Below are positions 1-9,309 of a stretch of 64,000 bases of DNA, piece after piece. Below the pieces are notes generated by a model. The model ran no database searches and was not told where the DNA came from. It saw only the letters and a program-made list of their open reading frames with translations. The DNA comes from CAXMQZ01 sp963707075. Its GTDB lineage: Bacteria > Acidobacteriota > Thermoanaerobaculia > Multivoradales > JAHEKO01. The stretch covers positions 124,001 to 188,000 of the forward strand of contig CAVPOX010000001.1 in assembly GCA_963707075.1 (NCBI GenBank), in the 5' to 3' direction. Both the position numbers and the translations under genes were made by a program. Within the stretch, counting starts at the first letter, position 1. The number at the start of each line of letters is the position of its first letter.

Positions 1-1
1 T

Positions 2-886
2 GTGAGTCTGATCGCCTCGAATTCAGTTTGCGGCTGGCCCATCAACGAATTTGGTTCAGAGGAGCTCAAGAGGCGGTTTTTGCCGAGTTTGGCAACCGGT
101 GAATCCCTCGGTGCGTTCGCCGTGACGGAGGCGGGGGCGGGAAGCGACGCGTCTGGAATGCGGGCTACCGCTGTCAAGGATGGCGCGGACTGGATCGTAA
201 ACGGCGAGAAGGCCTGGATCACCAACGCCGGGGCGGCGAAGGTATATCTCGTCCTCGCTCGGACCGATCCCGACGCCGGCTTCTGGGGGATCAGCGCCTT
301 CGTCATTCCGGCCGATGCACCCGGCGTCTCGGTCGGCTCACCTGAAGACAAGCTCGGATTGCGTGCCAGCGTGACGGCATCGCTTCTCCTGGAAGACTGC
401 CGTGTCCCAGAGGCGAATCTCCTGGGGGGCGAGGGGCAAGGGCTCCTGATCGCTATGGCCGCATTGGATCACTCGCGGGTCGGAATCGCCGCGCAAGCCG
501 TGGGAATTCACCAAAGAGCTCTCGAGCTGGCATCAGACTATGCCAGAGAGCGAGTGCAGTTCGGCAGGCCCATCGCAGACTTTCAGGCCGTGCGCTTCAC
601 CATCGCCGAGATGGCGACCCGCCTGGAGGCTGCACGCTGTCTGACCAGGGCGGCGGCCGCCGCAGCAGGGACTCGCGAGGCAGGCCGACTCGCTTCCCAG
701 GCGAAGCTGTTTGCTTCTGAAGCCGCGAATCGGGCCTGTTGGGACAGCCTGCAGATCCACGGCGGAAACGGATTCAGCGAGGAGTACGAGATCGCTCGAC
801 TCTATCGGGACGTGCGGGTGACGACGATCTACGAAGGGACCAGTGAAATGCAGAGACAGTTGATTGCCAGTTATTTGCTGCAGTAG
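2..886 (+). CDS. Acyl-CoA dehydrogenase family flavoprotein, 5' truncated by window edge
   Basis: The visible 294 residues are the C-terminal two thirds or more of an FAD-dependent acyl-CoA dehydrogenase; the family is about 380 residues, so roughly 85 N-terminal residues lie outside the window. Seen: the middle beta-domain motif AVTEAGAGSD and WITNA, the arginine-rich segment RVQFGRPI, and the C-terminal IHGGNGF and IYEGTSEMQR. The Glu of IYEGTSE is the usual catalytic base of short-chain acyl-CoA dehydrogenases. The gene ends 16 bases before the convergent NRPS gene. It may be an ordinary fatty-acyl enzyme, or it may oxidise an aminoacyl group on the free carrier protein encoded near 11 kb, as PltE-type enzymes do; sequence alone does not decide. 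The family call is secure, the substrate is unknown. Confidence 0.9.
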   Translation: MSLIASNSVCGWPINEFGSEELKRRFLPSLATGESLGAFAVTEAGAGSDASGMRATAVKDGADWIVNGEKAWITNAGAAKVYLVLARTDPDAGFWGISAFVIPADAPGVSVGSPEDKLGLRASVTASLLLEDCRVPEANLLGGEGQGLLIAMAALDHSRVGIAAQAVGIHQRALELASDYARERVQFGRPIADFQAVRFTIAEMATRLEAARCLTRAAAAAAGTREAGRLASQAKLFASEAANRACWDSLQIHGGNGFSEEYEIARLYRDVRVTTIYEGTSEMQRQLIASYLLQ

Positions 887-902
887 GAGAGGTTGGGACG
901 GA

Positions 903-3900
903 TCAGTCGTCCAGGCCCTCGAGAATCCGACAGAGCTTTTCGGCGGCACCCTGAACATTGGGCTCTTTCAGCACATACTGATGATGCCCATCGATCGACT
1001 CGACATCGAGTCGACCTTGGATGATCTGTCGCCAGGCAAAATCAGCGCCCAGGTAGAGGTCGGAACCGCGGAAGAGCCAGGCGTCACCCGGATAGGGTTT
1101 CGGCTGATAGTCGCGCAACGCCCGGTAGTGACGCACGGTAGCCTCCTGATAGGCCGGGTGCATCCGCTCCAGAAGGTCGTCCAGGGTTTCTTCCGTAGAT
1201 TCCTTGTCTCCGCGCACCCCGCTTTTCAGGTGCCGCTTGACGGCATCGGCGCTGGTCAGCGAGGCGAGCATCTGGCGCGGCCCCTTGGCAGTGAACCGTT
1301 TCAGGCGCCGCGCCAGGATGGTCGCCAAAGGAGCGGACTCATCCAGCAGGTGCCTGGGTGGCACACTGTTGATCAGGGCCAGGAGGCTGACTTGTTCACC
1401 CCTCTCGAGCAGCTGGCGAGCCATCTCGTAGGCGATGCAGCCCCCGAGACAGTAGCCGACGAGAAGGTAGGGTCCCTCGGGTCGTGCCTGCAGAATCTCC
1501 TGCAGATAGGCCTCGGCCATAGGAACCATCTCGTCGTAGGGCTCAGCGGGTGCCTGAATTCCATAAATGGGTCGGTCACGCGGCAGGTACCTGGCGAGGT
1601 TGTAGAAGTAGCTGATCTCTCCGGCCAAACCGTGGATCACGAAGATGGGGGGACGCGCCCCGCCTCGGCGAATGCTGACGAGTGACCGCCAGGAGCTCTG
1701 ACCCTCGTCCCTCTCGATGACGGCGGCCAACTCCGCGATGGTAGGTGCCTCGAAAATAGCGCCGAGTGGAAGCTCGACAGCAAAGTCCTGGTGGACGCGT
1801 TCGATGAGAGCGGGAATGAGCAGCGAATGGCCGCCATGCTCGAAGAAATTGCTTTGCCGGTCGATACTCGGATCATCCAGCAGCTCGAGCCAGATCCTCA
1901 TGAGCTGGATTTCGTAACGATTCGAGGGAGACTCGCTGCCGGCAGTGCTCGGCTGGCTTTGCTCGGGCGTCAGCTCCGCCAGAGCTTGCCGGTCCAACTT
2001 ACCGTTCGGTTGCCTCGGTAGCGTTTTCAGCTCGACCAGCCTGGCCGGCAGCATGTGAACGGGCAAGTTCCTGGCCAGGTGGCGTCGTAGGTCGGCGGTG
2101 GAAGTTGGCGTCGACTGCGCCCCTTCCAACACGTAGTAGCCGACCAGATGGCGGTGGCCTGATGTTGCAGGCTCGACGGATGACACCAGCACCGTGGCCT
2201 CTTCGACGCCAGGATGGCTGCGCAACGCTGCCTCGACCTCGGCCAGTTCGATGCGAAAACCGGAGAGCTTGACCTGTTGGTCGCGGCGTCCGAGAAACTC
2301 CAACACGCCGTTGGCCCTCCATCTGCCCAGGTCGCCTGTAGCGTAGAGCCTTTCGGAGGTTTCGATCCGCGGAAGACGAAGTTCGACAAAGCGCTGCTCG
2401 GTGAGATCTGGGCGGTCGAGGTAGCCTTGGGCTACGCTTGGGCCCCCGATGTAGAGCTGCCCGACAACCAGCGGCGGTACAAAGCGCTGATGCTCATCCA
2501 GCAGGTAGACCTTGGCGTTTGCGATCGGGCGTCCAATCGGCACGGTGCCGCGTGAATCGACTTCGCGACAGCGATGCACGGTGGCCCAGACCGTGGCCTC
2601 GGTCGGGCCATACTCGTTGAACAGGGCAATCTCGGGGAGCAGCTGCTGATGCCGGGCAACCAGGTCGGCAGGACAGGTTTCGCCGGCGACGATCACCGAC
2701 TGCAGAGAGCTCAACCGAGTCGAGTCCCCCGTTTCGAGCAGACTTCGGTAGAGAGAAGGAATACAAAGCAGATGCGTCACCCGATGCCCTTCGATGGCTG
2801 CGACGAGAGCTTCGGCACTTCGCACCTCCTTCTCCCCAGGCAAGACGAGAGTGCCGCCGGTCGACAGAGTCCAGAAGATTCCTGCCACCGAGCTGTCGAA
2901 GGAGAGGCTGGGAATCAGGAGGTACCGTGTGGGCTGTTCTGCGTAGTAAGCCAGGCGAGCGGTGTTGGAGGCCCGGAGGTTGCCGTGGCTCACCTGCACG
3001 CCTTTTGGAATGCCGGTGGAACCCGAGGTGTAGATCAGGTAGGCGAGGTCCTCTGGACCGATCCCGACTTCTTCTCGCGCTCGGCTGGACGTGGTCTTTC
3101 CTCTCCTGGTAAGGGGCACCTGTTCGATACCTGTCGCTGTCAGCTCGGCCAGATCCGTCTCCTCAGTCACGACGACGCGGACCCCGGCATCCTGCAGCAT
3201 GAAACGCCGGCGCTCGGCCGGATAACTTGGATCGACAGGCAGATAGGCGGCACCTGTCTGGAAGATACCGAGAATGCCGGCGATCGACTCGGCAGAACGA
3301 CCCGTTTGCAGGGCGACTGAGTCGCCAGTTTCGATACCTGCCGCACGCAGTCCGTCTGCCAGAGCAGCCGCCAGGTCGAACAACTCGCTATAAGGTACCG
3401 TCTGGCCGTCCGCGGTGATCACTGCGGTGCTCTCGGGCTTCTCGACCGCCTGCGCTGCAATCAACTCGTGGACCAGGGGCTCGTTCTCCAACGACAGCTC
3501 CTGTCCTTGCCAGCCAGATGTCACGAGGCGGTGCTCTTGCACCGTCAGAATGTCGAGCTGGGTGACCGGTCGTTCGGGGTCTGCCACCATCGATTCGAGC
3601 AGCACTTGGTAGTGCCCCAGCAGCTGGTCGATCGTCTCTTCTTCGAAGAGGTCCTGACGGTACTCGAGGATGGTGGCGACCTCACCATCGCGCTCTTGGG
3701 CAAAGAGCGTCAGATCGAATTTGGCACTGGCAGCATCGACCGACAGAGGCCGCAGGTTGGCACCTGGAACCGTCAGTGCCTCTGGTGCATCCTCTTGCCG
3801 CTGGAAGACGAACATGGTCTGGAAGTAGGGATGCAGCAGGGTAGGACGAGGCGGATTGAGCTCACGCACCACGCGGTCGAAGGGGATGTCCCGTTGTTCG

Positions 3901-4955
3901 AAGACCTCGAGCATCGTTCGCCGCACGCGCCGAAGCGCCTCTCGGACGGTGGGTTTTCCGCTGAGATCGGTGCGCAGCACGACCGTATTGAGGAAATAGC
4001 CGAGCAGAGCCGACGTCTCTGGCAGCTGCCGATCGGCGATCGGTGTGCCGAGCAGAACGTCGTCGGTGTCGGTGTAGCGCTGCACCAGGAGATTCAGAGC
4101 CAGAAGCAGGACCATGGAGAGCGAAGCGTCTTCGCTGCGGGCGAGCTCGCGGAGCTTGCCGACCGTGCGCGAGTCGATCGATTTCGAGCGGTAGGCCCCG
4201 CGATCCGAGTGTCTCGCGCTCCTCGCACGATCGGTGGGCATTGCGGCAGCCGGGAGTGGCTCGGCGAGGCGGCGTCGCCAGAACTCGAGCTGACGATCAG
4301 CCAGACCGTTCTCGAGTCTCTTCTCCTGCCACGCAGCGTAGTCTGCGAACTGGATGGGTATTGCCTCGAGATCGGGAGGACCGCCGGCAACAAAAGCGCT
4401 GTAGGTGATGGAGAGCTCCCGCCAAAGGTGTTTGAGTGACCATTCATCCAGGATCACGTGGTGACTCGACAGAAGGAGCAGTTGGCGATCGTCGGTACCC
4501 TCGATGAGCGTCATGCGCAGCAGCGGTCCCTTCTCGAGATCGAACGGTCGTCGTACGAGCTCTCTGGCGCGTTCGACGACCCGGTTGCCATCACAGCCGA
4601 TTCGCTCCACCGCAAGCCGGACTTCGGGGTGGAAGACCTGGACGATGCCAGAAGTTCCTGTTTCGAATGTCGTCAGGAGGATTTCATGGCGATGTGCGAC
4701 GTAATCGAGGCTTCTCTCCAGGATCTCCAGATCCAACGCACCCTCCACCCAATAGGCTGCGCCGAGGTTGTAGGCGGCGGAAGCTGGGTCGACGCGATGG
4801 AGAAGCCAGATGCCGTGTTGTGCCGGGGAAAGGGGTGCCTGGTGATCAGCCGGCAAGCGAGGGATGGTCGGGGCTTCGACCTGCTCGCTTGGCAGGCCGC
4901 GAAGCCGCTGTTCGATCAGCCTTCGTTTTGCTTCGGACAGGCTGTCGGAGCTCAT
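903..4955 (-). CDS. Nonribosomal peptide synthetase, C-A-PCP-TE (termination module)
   Basis: This 1350-residue protein is a full NRPS module with release domain. The condensation domain (about 35-460) has HHVILDE with the catalytic pair at H165-H166. The adenylation domain (about 490-990) has YTSGSTGIPKG, NEYGPTE, YATGDL and NGKLDR. The carrier domain has GGHSL with the phosphopantetheine Ser near 1044. The thioesterase (about 1100-1345) has GYCLGG, so its nucleophile is Cys1169 instead of Ser; the usual catalytic Asp position reads Asn1196 (LINS); His lies in DGHHQ near 1324. Pocket residues by eye are D-S-A-L-I-A-E-V-W-K, which I cannot assign to an amino acid. The start codon overlaps the stop of the upstream NRPS gene (ATGA), so the two are translationally coupled and this module acts last. 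Confidence 0.96.
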   Translation of the reverse strand: MSSDSLSEAKRRLIEQRLRGLPSEQVEAPTIPRLPADHQAPLSPAQHGIWLLHRVDPASAAYNLGAAYWVEGALDLEILERSLDYVAHRHEILLTTFETGTSGIVQVFHPEVRLAVERIGCDGNRVVERARELVRRPFDLEKGPLLRMTLIEGTDDRQLLLLSSHHVILDEWSLKHLWRELSITYSAFVAGGPPDLEAIPIQFADYAAWQEKRLENGLADRQLEFWRRRLAEPLPAAAMPTDRARSARHSDRGAYRSKSIDSRTVGKLRELARSEDASLSMVLLLALNLLVQRYTDTDDVLLGTPIADRQLPETSALLGYFLNTVVLRTDLSGKPTVREALRRVRRTMLEVFEQRDIPFDRVVRELNPPRPTLLHPYFQTMFVFQRQEDAPEALTVPGANLRPLSVDAASAKFDLTLFAQERDGEVATILEYRQDLFEEETIDQLLGHYQVLLESMVADPERPVTQLDILTVQEHRLVTSGWQGQELSLENEPLVHELIAAQAVEKPESTAVITADGQTVPYSELFDLAAALADGLRAAGIETGDSVALQTGRSAESIAGILGIFQTGAAYLPVDPSYPAERRRFMLQDAGVRVVVTEETDLAELTATGIEQVPLTRRGKTTSSRAREEVGIGPEDLAYLIYTSGSTGIPKGVQVSHGNLRASNTARLAYYAEQPTRYLLIPSLSFDSSVAGIFWTLSTGGTLVLPGEKEVRSAEALVAAIEGHRVTHLLCIPSLYRSLLETGDSTRLSSLQSVIVAGETCPADLVARHQQLLPEIALFNEYGPTEATVWATVHRCREVDSRGTVPIGRPIANAKVYLLDEHQRFVPPLVVGQLYIGGPSVAQGYLDRPDLTEQRFVELRLPRIETSERLYATGDLGRWRANGVLEFLGRRDQQVKLSGFRIELAEVEAALRSHPGVEEATVLVSSVEPATSGHRHLVGYYVLEGAQSTPTSTADLRRHLARNLPVHMLPARLVELKTLPRQPNGKLDRQALAELTPEQSQPSTAGSESPSNRYEIQLMRIWLELLDDPSIDRQSNFFEHGGHSLLIPALIERVHQDFAVELPLGAIFEAPTIAELAAVIERDEGQSSWRSLVSIRRGGARPPIFVIHGLAGEISYFYNLARYLPRDRPIYGIQAPAEPYDEMVPMAEAYLQEILQARPEGPYLLVGYCLGGCIAYEMARQLLERGEQVSLLALINSVPPRHLLDESAPLATILARRLKRFTAKGPRQMLASLTSADAVKRHLKSGVRGDKESTEETLDDLLERMHPAYQEATVRHYRALRDYQPKPYPGDAWLFRGSDLYLGADFAWRQIIQGRLDVESIDGHHQYVLKEPNVQGAAEKLCRILEGLDD

Positions 4956-7900
4956 CGTGCCTCGTGAGGCTCACCGGCGAGGCGCTCGGCCTCCACTTCG
5001 CTCATCTGCTCGATTTCGGCGATGATCGCCGACTCGATGCGTGCTGCCAGCGCTTCGACCGATGGGTGCTGGAAGAGACTTGTCAGGGGTAACTCGACAC
5101 CGAATTGCCGGCGTAGCTGGAGCGTGACTTCCATGGCGGCCAGGGAGTTGCCACCGACATCGAAGAAATTCGTCGTGGCACCGACCCGTCCGGTGCCAAG
5201 AAGCTGTCGCCAGATGGCGGCGATCTGCTCTTGAACGGGGCCGACAAGAGGTGTGATCTCCACCTCGGCATCGACCCCGACGGCCTCTGGTGAGGGCAGA
5301 GCGGCGTAGTCGATCTTGCCCTGCGACGTCATGGGGATGGCGTCGATCTGCACGAGTCTCTGAGGAACCAGCTGGGAGGGCAACGACTTCCTCAGGGTGC
5401 GTTGTAACTCCGCTTGTGAAACGCTGGCCGAAGCGACGTAGAAGGCAACCAGGCTGGCGTTGGTCTCCTCTCTCACCAGGCGATTCTCGTCGTAATCGAC
5501 CTCGGAGAGCATCTGGCTGACCTGCTCTCGGTCGATGTCGTCATTGAGCTCTTTGATGGCCGCGTCTCGGGTCTTGTGCCCCAGGCGGACATCCCAGCTG
5601 TAGGGCAAGGCATAGTTGTGGAAGCCGCGCTCCTTCTGGTGAATATAGATGCCAACGTCATTGATCAGGCAGTTGGTCGAACGGCCGGTGTCCGAAGGGC
5701 GGCTCCACTGGACACGCGCCTTCAGATAGCGCATCAGCTCGTCGAGACCCACATCCCAGTATCGGTAGAAGTCGACAATCTGGATCTCATCGAAGATTGA
5801 ATCCTGCCTGAAAGCCTCGACGTCGAGATGGCGCGAGACCGCGTCGTCGAGGCGGTGATAGACCTTGCGTGCTTCGAGCACCGCCTGGTCGACCTCCTGT
5901 GGGCTGCAGCCGCCGCCGCGAAACATCCCCTCGGTCAAGCGAGTCTCGAAGAACTGACCGCGCGACAGACCGGTGACGATAATGGGGATCCCGAGCTCGC
6001 GGGCCCGCTGCATGCTCAAGGTATAGATCGCCTTGAAGCAGCCCTGACAGACATTGCTGAAACGCATCAGACTGTCGCGGAAGATCGCGTTCATCGCCGG
6101 GGTCGTGGCGAGCTCGTAGTCGACCCCGAGCTTCTCTGCCACATTCCGGATATTGTCCTTGGCCTCTTCCGAAATGTAACCGTTGTCGAGTGAAAAGGCA
6201 TAGACCTTCAGACCCATATCCACTAACTGGCACAGCGCGTAAGTACTGTCCTTGCCGCCACTGAGCAGCATCATGCAGTCGTAGGGTGCGTCCTTTCGCG
6301 CAGCCGATGCTGAGAAGATCTCGCGCAGGGTCTCGGGATCACTGAAATACGCTTCGGCCTCGTCCTTGATGGCGTCGTAGGCATGACACAGACTACAGAC
6401 ACCCTCCTGGTCGAAATGCGCAGCGGGAAAGTTCGAAGGCAGGCCGCACCGCTGGCAGTAGTCGAGCTCCGATGGTGAGAGGGAGAGGGAAGATCGATGC
6501 GATTGTTCTGTCACTACGCAGTCTTCGATGGCGGCATGGGCACGGAGAGCGGACTCGATTTCGCTCGGCTCCACCCGGAAGCCGGAAAGTTTCAGCTGGC
6601 GATCGATACGGCCCAGATACTCGAGTTTCCCCGGTGTGACGAAACGGGTCAAATCCCCGGTGCGATAGAGCCGCTCGCCGTCACGGAATGGATGGGATAC
6701 GAAGCGGTCGGCCGTGAGCTCCGGCAGATTCTGGTATCCCTCTGAGAGTCCGAAACGCGATACGCACAGCTCGCCCGGGACCCCTTCGGGTACCGGCGTC
6801 AGCGTATTGTTGAGCACATAGATCTGAACGTCATCGGCGGGTGAGCCGATCGGCACGCGCGATCCGCGGTCTTGGATCGGGTCGAAACGGTGGAGCATGC
6901 AGCCCACCACCGCTTCTGTGGGGCCATACTCGTTGTAGATCTCGATCCTCTCATTGAACTGTCTGTGGCAGGTCCGGGCGAGTCGCGTCCTGAAGTCCTC
7001 TCCACCGACGACCATGCGGCGGATCCGCGACTCGCTCAGATCCATCTCCCTGAGCAACGACAGGTGCGATGGTGTCAATTTGATGAAGTCGACGATATTG
7101 GCTCCCAGAACGTCCATCAGAGCTGTATCGATGGGTCCAGTTGGCTCTTCGTAGACGACCAGGGTTCCGCCGCTGATCAGGGGCAGAAAGAGACTTGTTA
7201 CCGTCAGGTCGAAGGCCAAGGAGGTGAACAGGGGAAAGGTGAGACGGTCTCCCCGAACGTACTGACGCGAAGCCCATTCTAGGTAGCTGGACAAGCCACC
7301 ATGGTCGACGCGGACACCCTTGGGTCGGCCGGTGGAGCCCGAGGTGTAGATCATGTAGGCCAGATCGCCCAGCCCCGGCGTCGGCAGACTCGGGCGAGAA
7401 TGAAGGTCGCATGCAGCCGTGTCGAGGTCGAGTGTCGGAACCGTGTCTGGCGCGATGAGACGACCCAGGCGCTGTGTGCTGGACGACAGGATCAACGTGG
7501 CGCCGCTGTCTGCGAGAATTCGACGAATCCGTGCCTCGGGGTAGCTCGGATCGATCGGCAGATAGGCAGCACCAGCTCTGAGTGTGGCAAGGATTCCGAC
7601 GACCGCTTCGATCGAGCGGCGCATGGAGATTGCGACGATATCGCCGGGTGAGACCCCACTTTCGATCAATTGGAGTGCGCGAGCCTCGGTCTCCCGATTC
7701 AGCTCGGCAAAGGTGAGCTGCCGGTTCTTGTGGCGCAGTGCCACCCGGTCGGGGGACAGCCGGACCTGCTCTCGAAACAGCTCTGTCACGGGAAGCGTCG
7801 GCGCTGTCTGGGCCGAAGTGTCGTTGAAATCGACGATCACAGCCTTGCGTTCGGACTCGGTCAGAATGTCGATACCGGCGATCACCTGGTCGGGTTCGGC

Positions 7901-9217
7901 GAGACAGGCCTGGAGAAGGCCTTCGAAATGCTGGATCGCTCGCTGGTGAAGCGCAAGATCGAAGACTTCCTCGTTGGCATCGAAATGCAGGGTGAACCGA
8001 CCTCGGCCGGCGAAATCGTGCACCTGCAACCGCAGGCTGTGGATCCGGTCTCCGTGGCCGGGGTGGACCCAGTCGATCGATGTCGGGATTCCGGCAAAAT
8101 CCCCAAAGCTGCCTGGAAAGAAGTTGAGGACCACATTGTTCGCGGCGGCGGTGGACTGCGTGCTCGAGGCCGGAAGGGCGTTGGCTAGAAATCGCTGCGC
8201 TTCCTCGAGACACTTCTGGCCCAGTGAGCGAAAGGTCTCGCCTTCCTCGACATTCACGGCGAACGGGAACATTTCTATGAAGAGACCTATCGAGGCTCTC
8301 GCCGCGGCAGTGAGTCGGTTGTGAACCGGAGCATCGAACCCCAGTTGGTTCTTTGCGCTGATCCGATGAAGCCAGCTGACCAGGAGCGATGCCAGGAGAG
8401 TGAACATCGAAATGTCGGGTGTCAGTCCGCGGAACCCCTTCTCGTTGGCGAGCTCGCGCAGTCTGCGAGAGGAGGATTCGTCCAGATCCAGGGTCAGTCG
8501 CCGGCTACGGGTCGATTCGGGCCGAACGGTCTTGCCGTAGAAGGGTGTCGAGCGATCCAGAGCGCCCAGTCGCTGCTCCCGATCTGCGGAGGCGTCCTGA
8601 CGCATGCTCTCGGTCGGCAGGGCCTCGAGCGCTCGGCTCGTCGAATAGTAATCATCGAGCTGCGGAGGCTCCACCAGGCGGCCCTGCAAACCGTTGGAAT
8701 ACTCCGTGGAAAGTCGATCCAGGAGCAGCACCACTGAGGCGGCATCGGTGATCAGGTGATGCTGGTTGAGGTAGAAGCCGAATCGTTCGTGTCCCAGGCG
8801 AGCGAGAGTGGCGTCGACGAGCTGCGAGTCGATCGACAGCACCCGCGTTGCGCGATCCTCCGCCAGACGCCTGAAGACGGCTGTGGGATCCGTCTGGTCA
8901 GAGAGGTCGACCACTTCGAGTCGACAACTTCCCGGGGGGAGGAGACGAGGCATGGCGATGCCTGCCTCTTCGACAATTGTGGTGCGCAGGCTCTCGCTGG
9001 TGTCCACAACCCTCTGCCAGGCCTGGCGGAAGCACGCTTCGTCGATGGGGCCCTCAAACACAAAGGTGAAAGCCATGTTGTACAGCGGTGATGTCGGATC
9101 GAGATGCTGCCCAACCCACATGTGACGCTGGCTCAGCGTCAGGGAGGGCCGATCGATGCTGGTCGAGGACTTCATGCAGATACACTCTTCCGAGGCCCGC
9201 TCCTCGGAACCCATCAT
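4952..9217 (-). CDS. Nonribosomal peptide synthetase, C-A(PP-loop insertion)-PCP
   Basis: About 1421 residues from the ATG at 9217, which has GGAGG 12 bases upstream; ATG at 9175 is an alternative. The condensation domain (about 20-440) has HHLITDA with H153-H154. The adenylation domain starts near 460 and has YTSGSTGRPKG, NEYGPTE, YRTGDL and the A8 motif KLSGFRVEPSEIE (about 869-889). The A10 motif SQGKIDY only follows near 1300. Between them is a domain of about 320 residues with two CxxC pairs (C921/C924, C941/C944), the PP-loop SGGKDS (986-991), NVCQGC (C1057/C1060) and TGLSRGQ, as in PP-loop ATPases of the N-acetyl-sugar amidotransferase/TtuA kind. The carrier Ser is near 1358. Pocket residues by eye are D-L-T-K-V-G-E-V-G-K, close to known Asn and Asp codes. 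No thioesterase; the next NRPS gene completes the line. Confidence 0.95.
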   Translation of the reverse strand: MMGSEERASEECICMKSSTSIDRPSLTLSQRHMWVGQHLDPTSPLYNMAFTFVFEGPIDEACFRQAWQRVVDTSESLRTTIVEEAGIAMPRLLPPGSCRLEVVDLSDQTDPTAVFRRLAEDRATRVLSIDSQLVDATLARLGHERFGFYLNQHHLITDAASVVLLLDRLSTEYSNGLQGRLVEPPQLDDYYSTSRALEALPTESMRQDASADREQRLGALDRSTPFYGKTVRPESTRSRRLTLDLDESSSRRLRELANEKGFRGLTPDISMFTLLASLLVSWLHRISAKNQLGFDAPVHNRLTAAARASIGLFIEMFPFAVNVEEGETFRSLGQKCLEEAQRFLANALPASSTQSTAAANNVVLNFFPGSFGDFAGIPTSIDWVHPGHGDRIHSLRLQVHDFAGRGRFTLHFDANEEVFDLALHQRAIQHFEGLLQACLAEPDQVIAGIDILTESERKAVIVDFNDTSAQTAPTLPVTELFREQVRLSPDRVALRHKNRQLTFAELNRETEARALQLIESGVSPGDIVAISMRRSIEAVVGILATLRAGAAYLPIDPSYPEARIRRILADSGATLILSSSTQRLGRLIAPDTVPTLDLDTAACDLHSRPSLPTPGLGDLAYMIYTSGSTGRPKGVRVDHGGLSSYLEWASRQYVRGDRLTFPLFTSLAFDLTVTSLFLPLISGGTLVVYEEPTGPIDTALMDVLGANIVDFIKLTPSHLSLLREMDLSESRIRRMVVGGEDFRTRLARTCHRQFNERIEIYNEYGPTEAVVGCMLHRFDPIQDRGSRVPIGSPADDVQIYVLNNTLTPVPEGVPGELCVSRFGLSEGYQNLPELTADRFVSHPFRDGERLYRTGDLTRFVTPGKLEYLGRIDRQLKLSGFRVEPSEIESALRAHAAIEDCVVTEQSHRSSLSLSPSELDYCQRCGLPSNFPAAHFDQEGVCSLCHAYDAIKDEAEAYFSDPETLREIFSASAARKDAPYDCMMLLSGGKDSTYALCQLVDMGLKVYAFSLDNGYISEEAKDNIRNVAEKLGVDYELATTPAMNAIFRDSLMRFSNVCQGCFKAIYTLSMQRARELGIPIIVTGLSRGQFFETRLTEGMFRGGGCSPQEVDQAVLEARKVYHRLDDAVSRHLDVEAFRQDSIFDEIQIVDFYRYWDVGLDELMRYLKARVQWSRPSDTGRSTNCLINDVGIYIHQKERGFHNYALPYSWDVRLGHKTRDAAIKELNDDIDREQVSQMLSEVDYDENRLVREETNASLVAFYVASASVSQAELQRTLRKSLPSQLVPQRLVQIDAIPMTSQGKIDYAALPSPEAVGVDAEVEITPLVGPVQEQIAAIWRQLLGTGRVGATTNFFDVGGNSLAAMEVTLQLRRQFGVELPLTSLFQHPSVEALAARIESAIIAEIEQMSEVEAERLAGEPHEAR

Positions 9218-9273
9218 TCTAAGGCAATACCTCCAAAACACCCTGGAAAACGTTCACGCTTCAACTTGGTCGA

Positions 9274-9303
9274 TTGACCTGCTGCGACACCATTGCTTAG
9301 CCT
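9274..9303 (+). promoter_or_regulatory. Candidate sigma-70 promoter for the stand-alone A-domain gene
   Basis: TTGACC at 9274-9279 and TAGCCT at 9298-9303 are separated by 18 bases. The ATG of the adenylation gene begins only 7 bases after the -10 box, so the transcript would be leaderless or nearly so. The same layout (TTGACT, 18 bases, TAGGCT, early ATG) precedes the histidine leader peptide, which supports both calls. Prediction by eye only. Confidence 0.5.
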
Positions 9304-9309
9304 AGCGGC

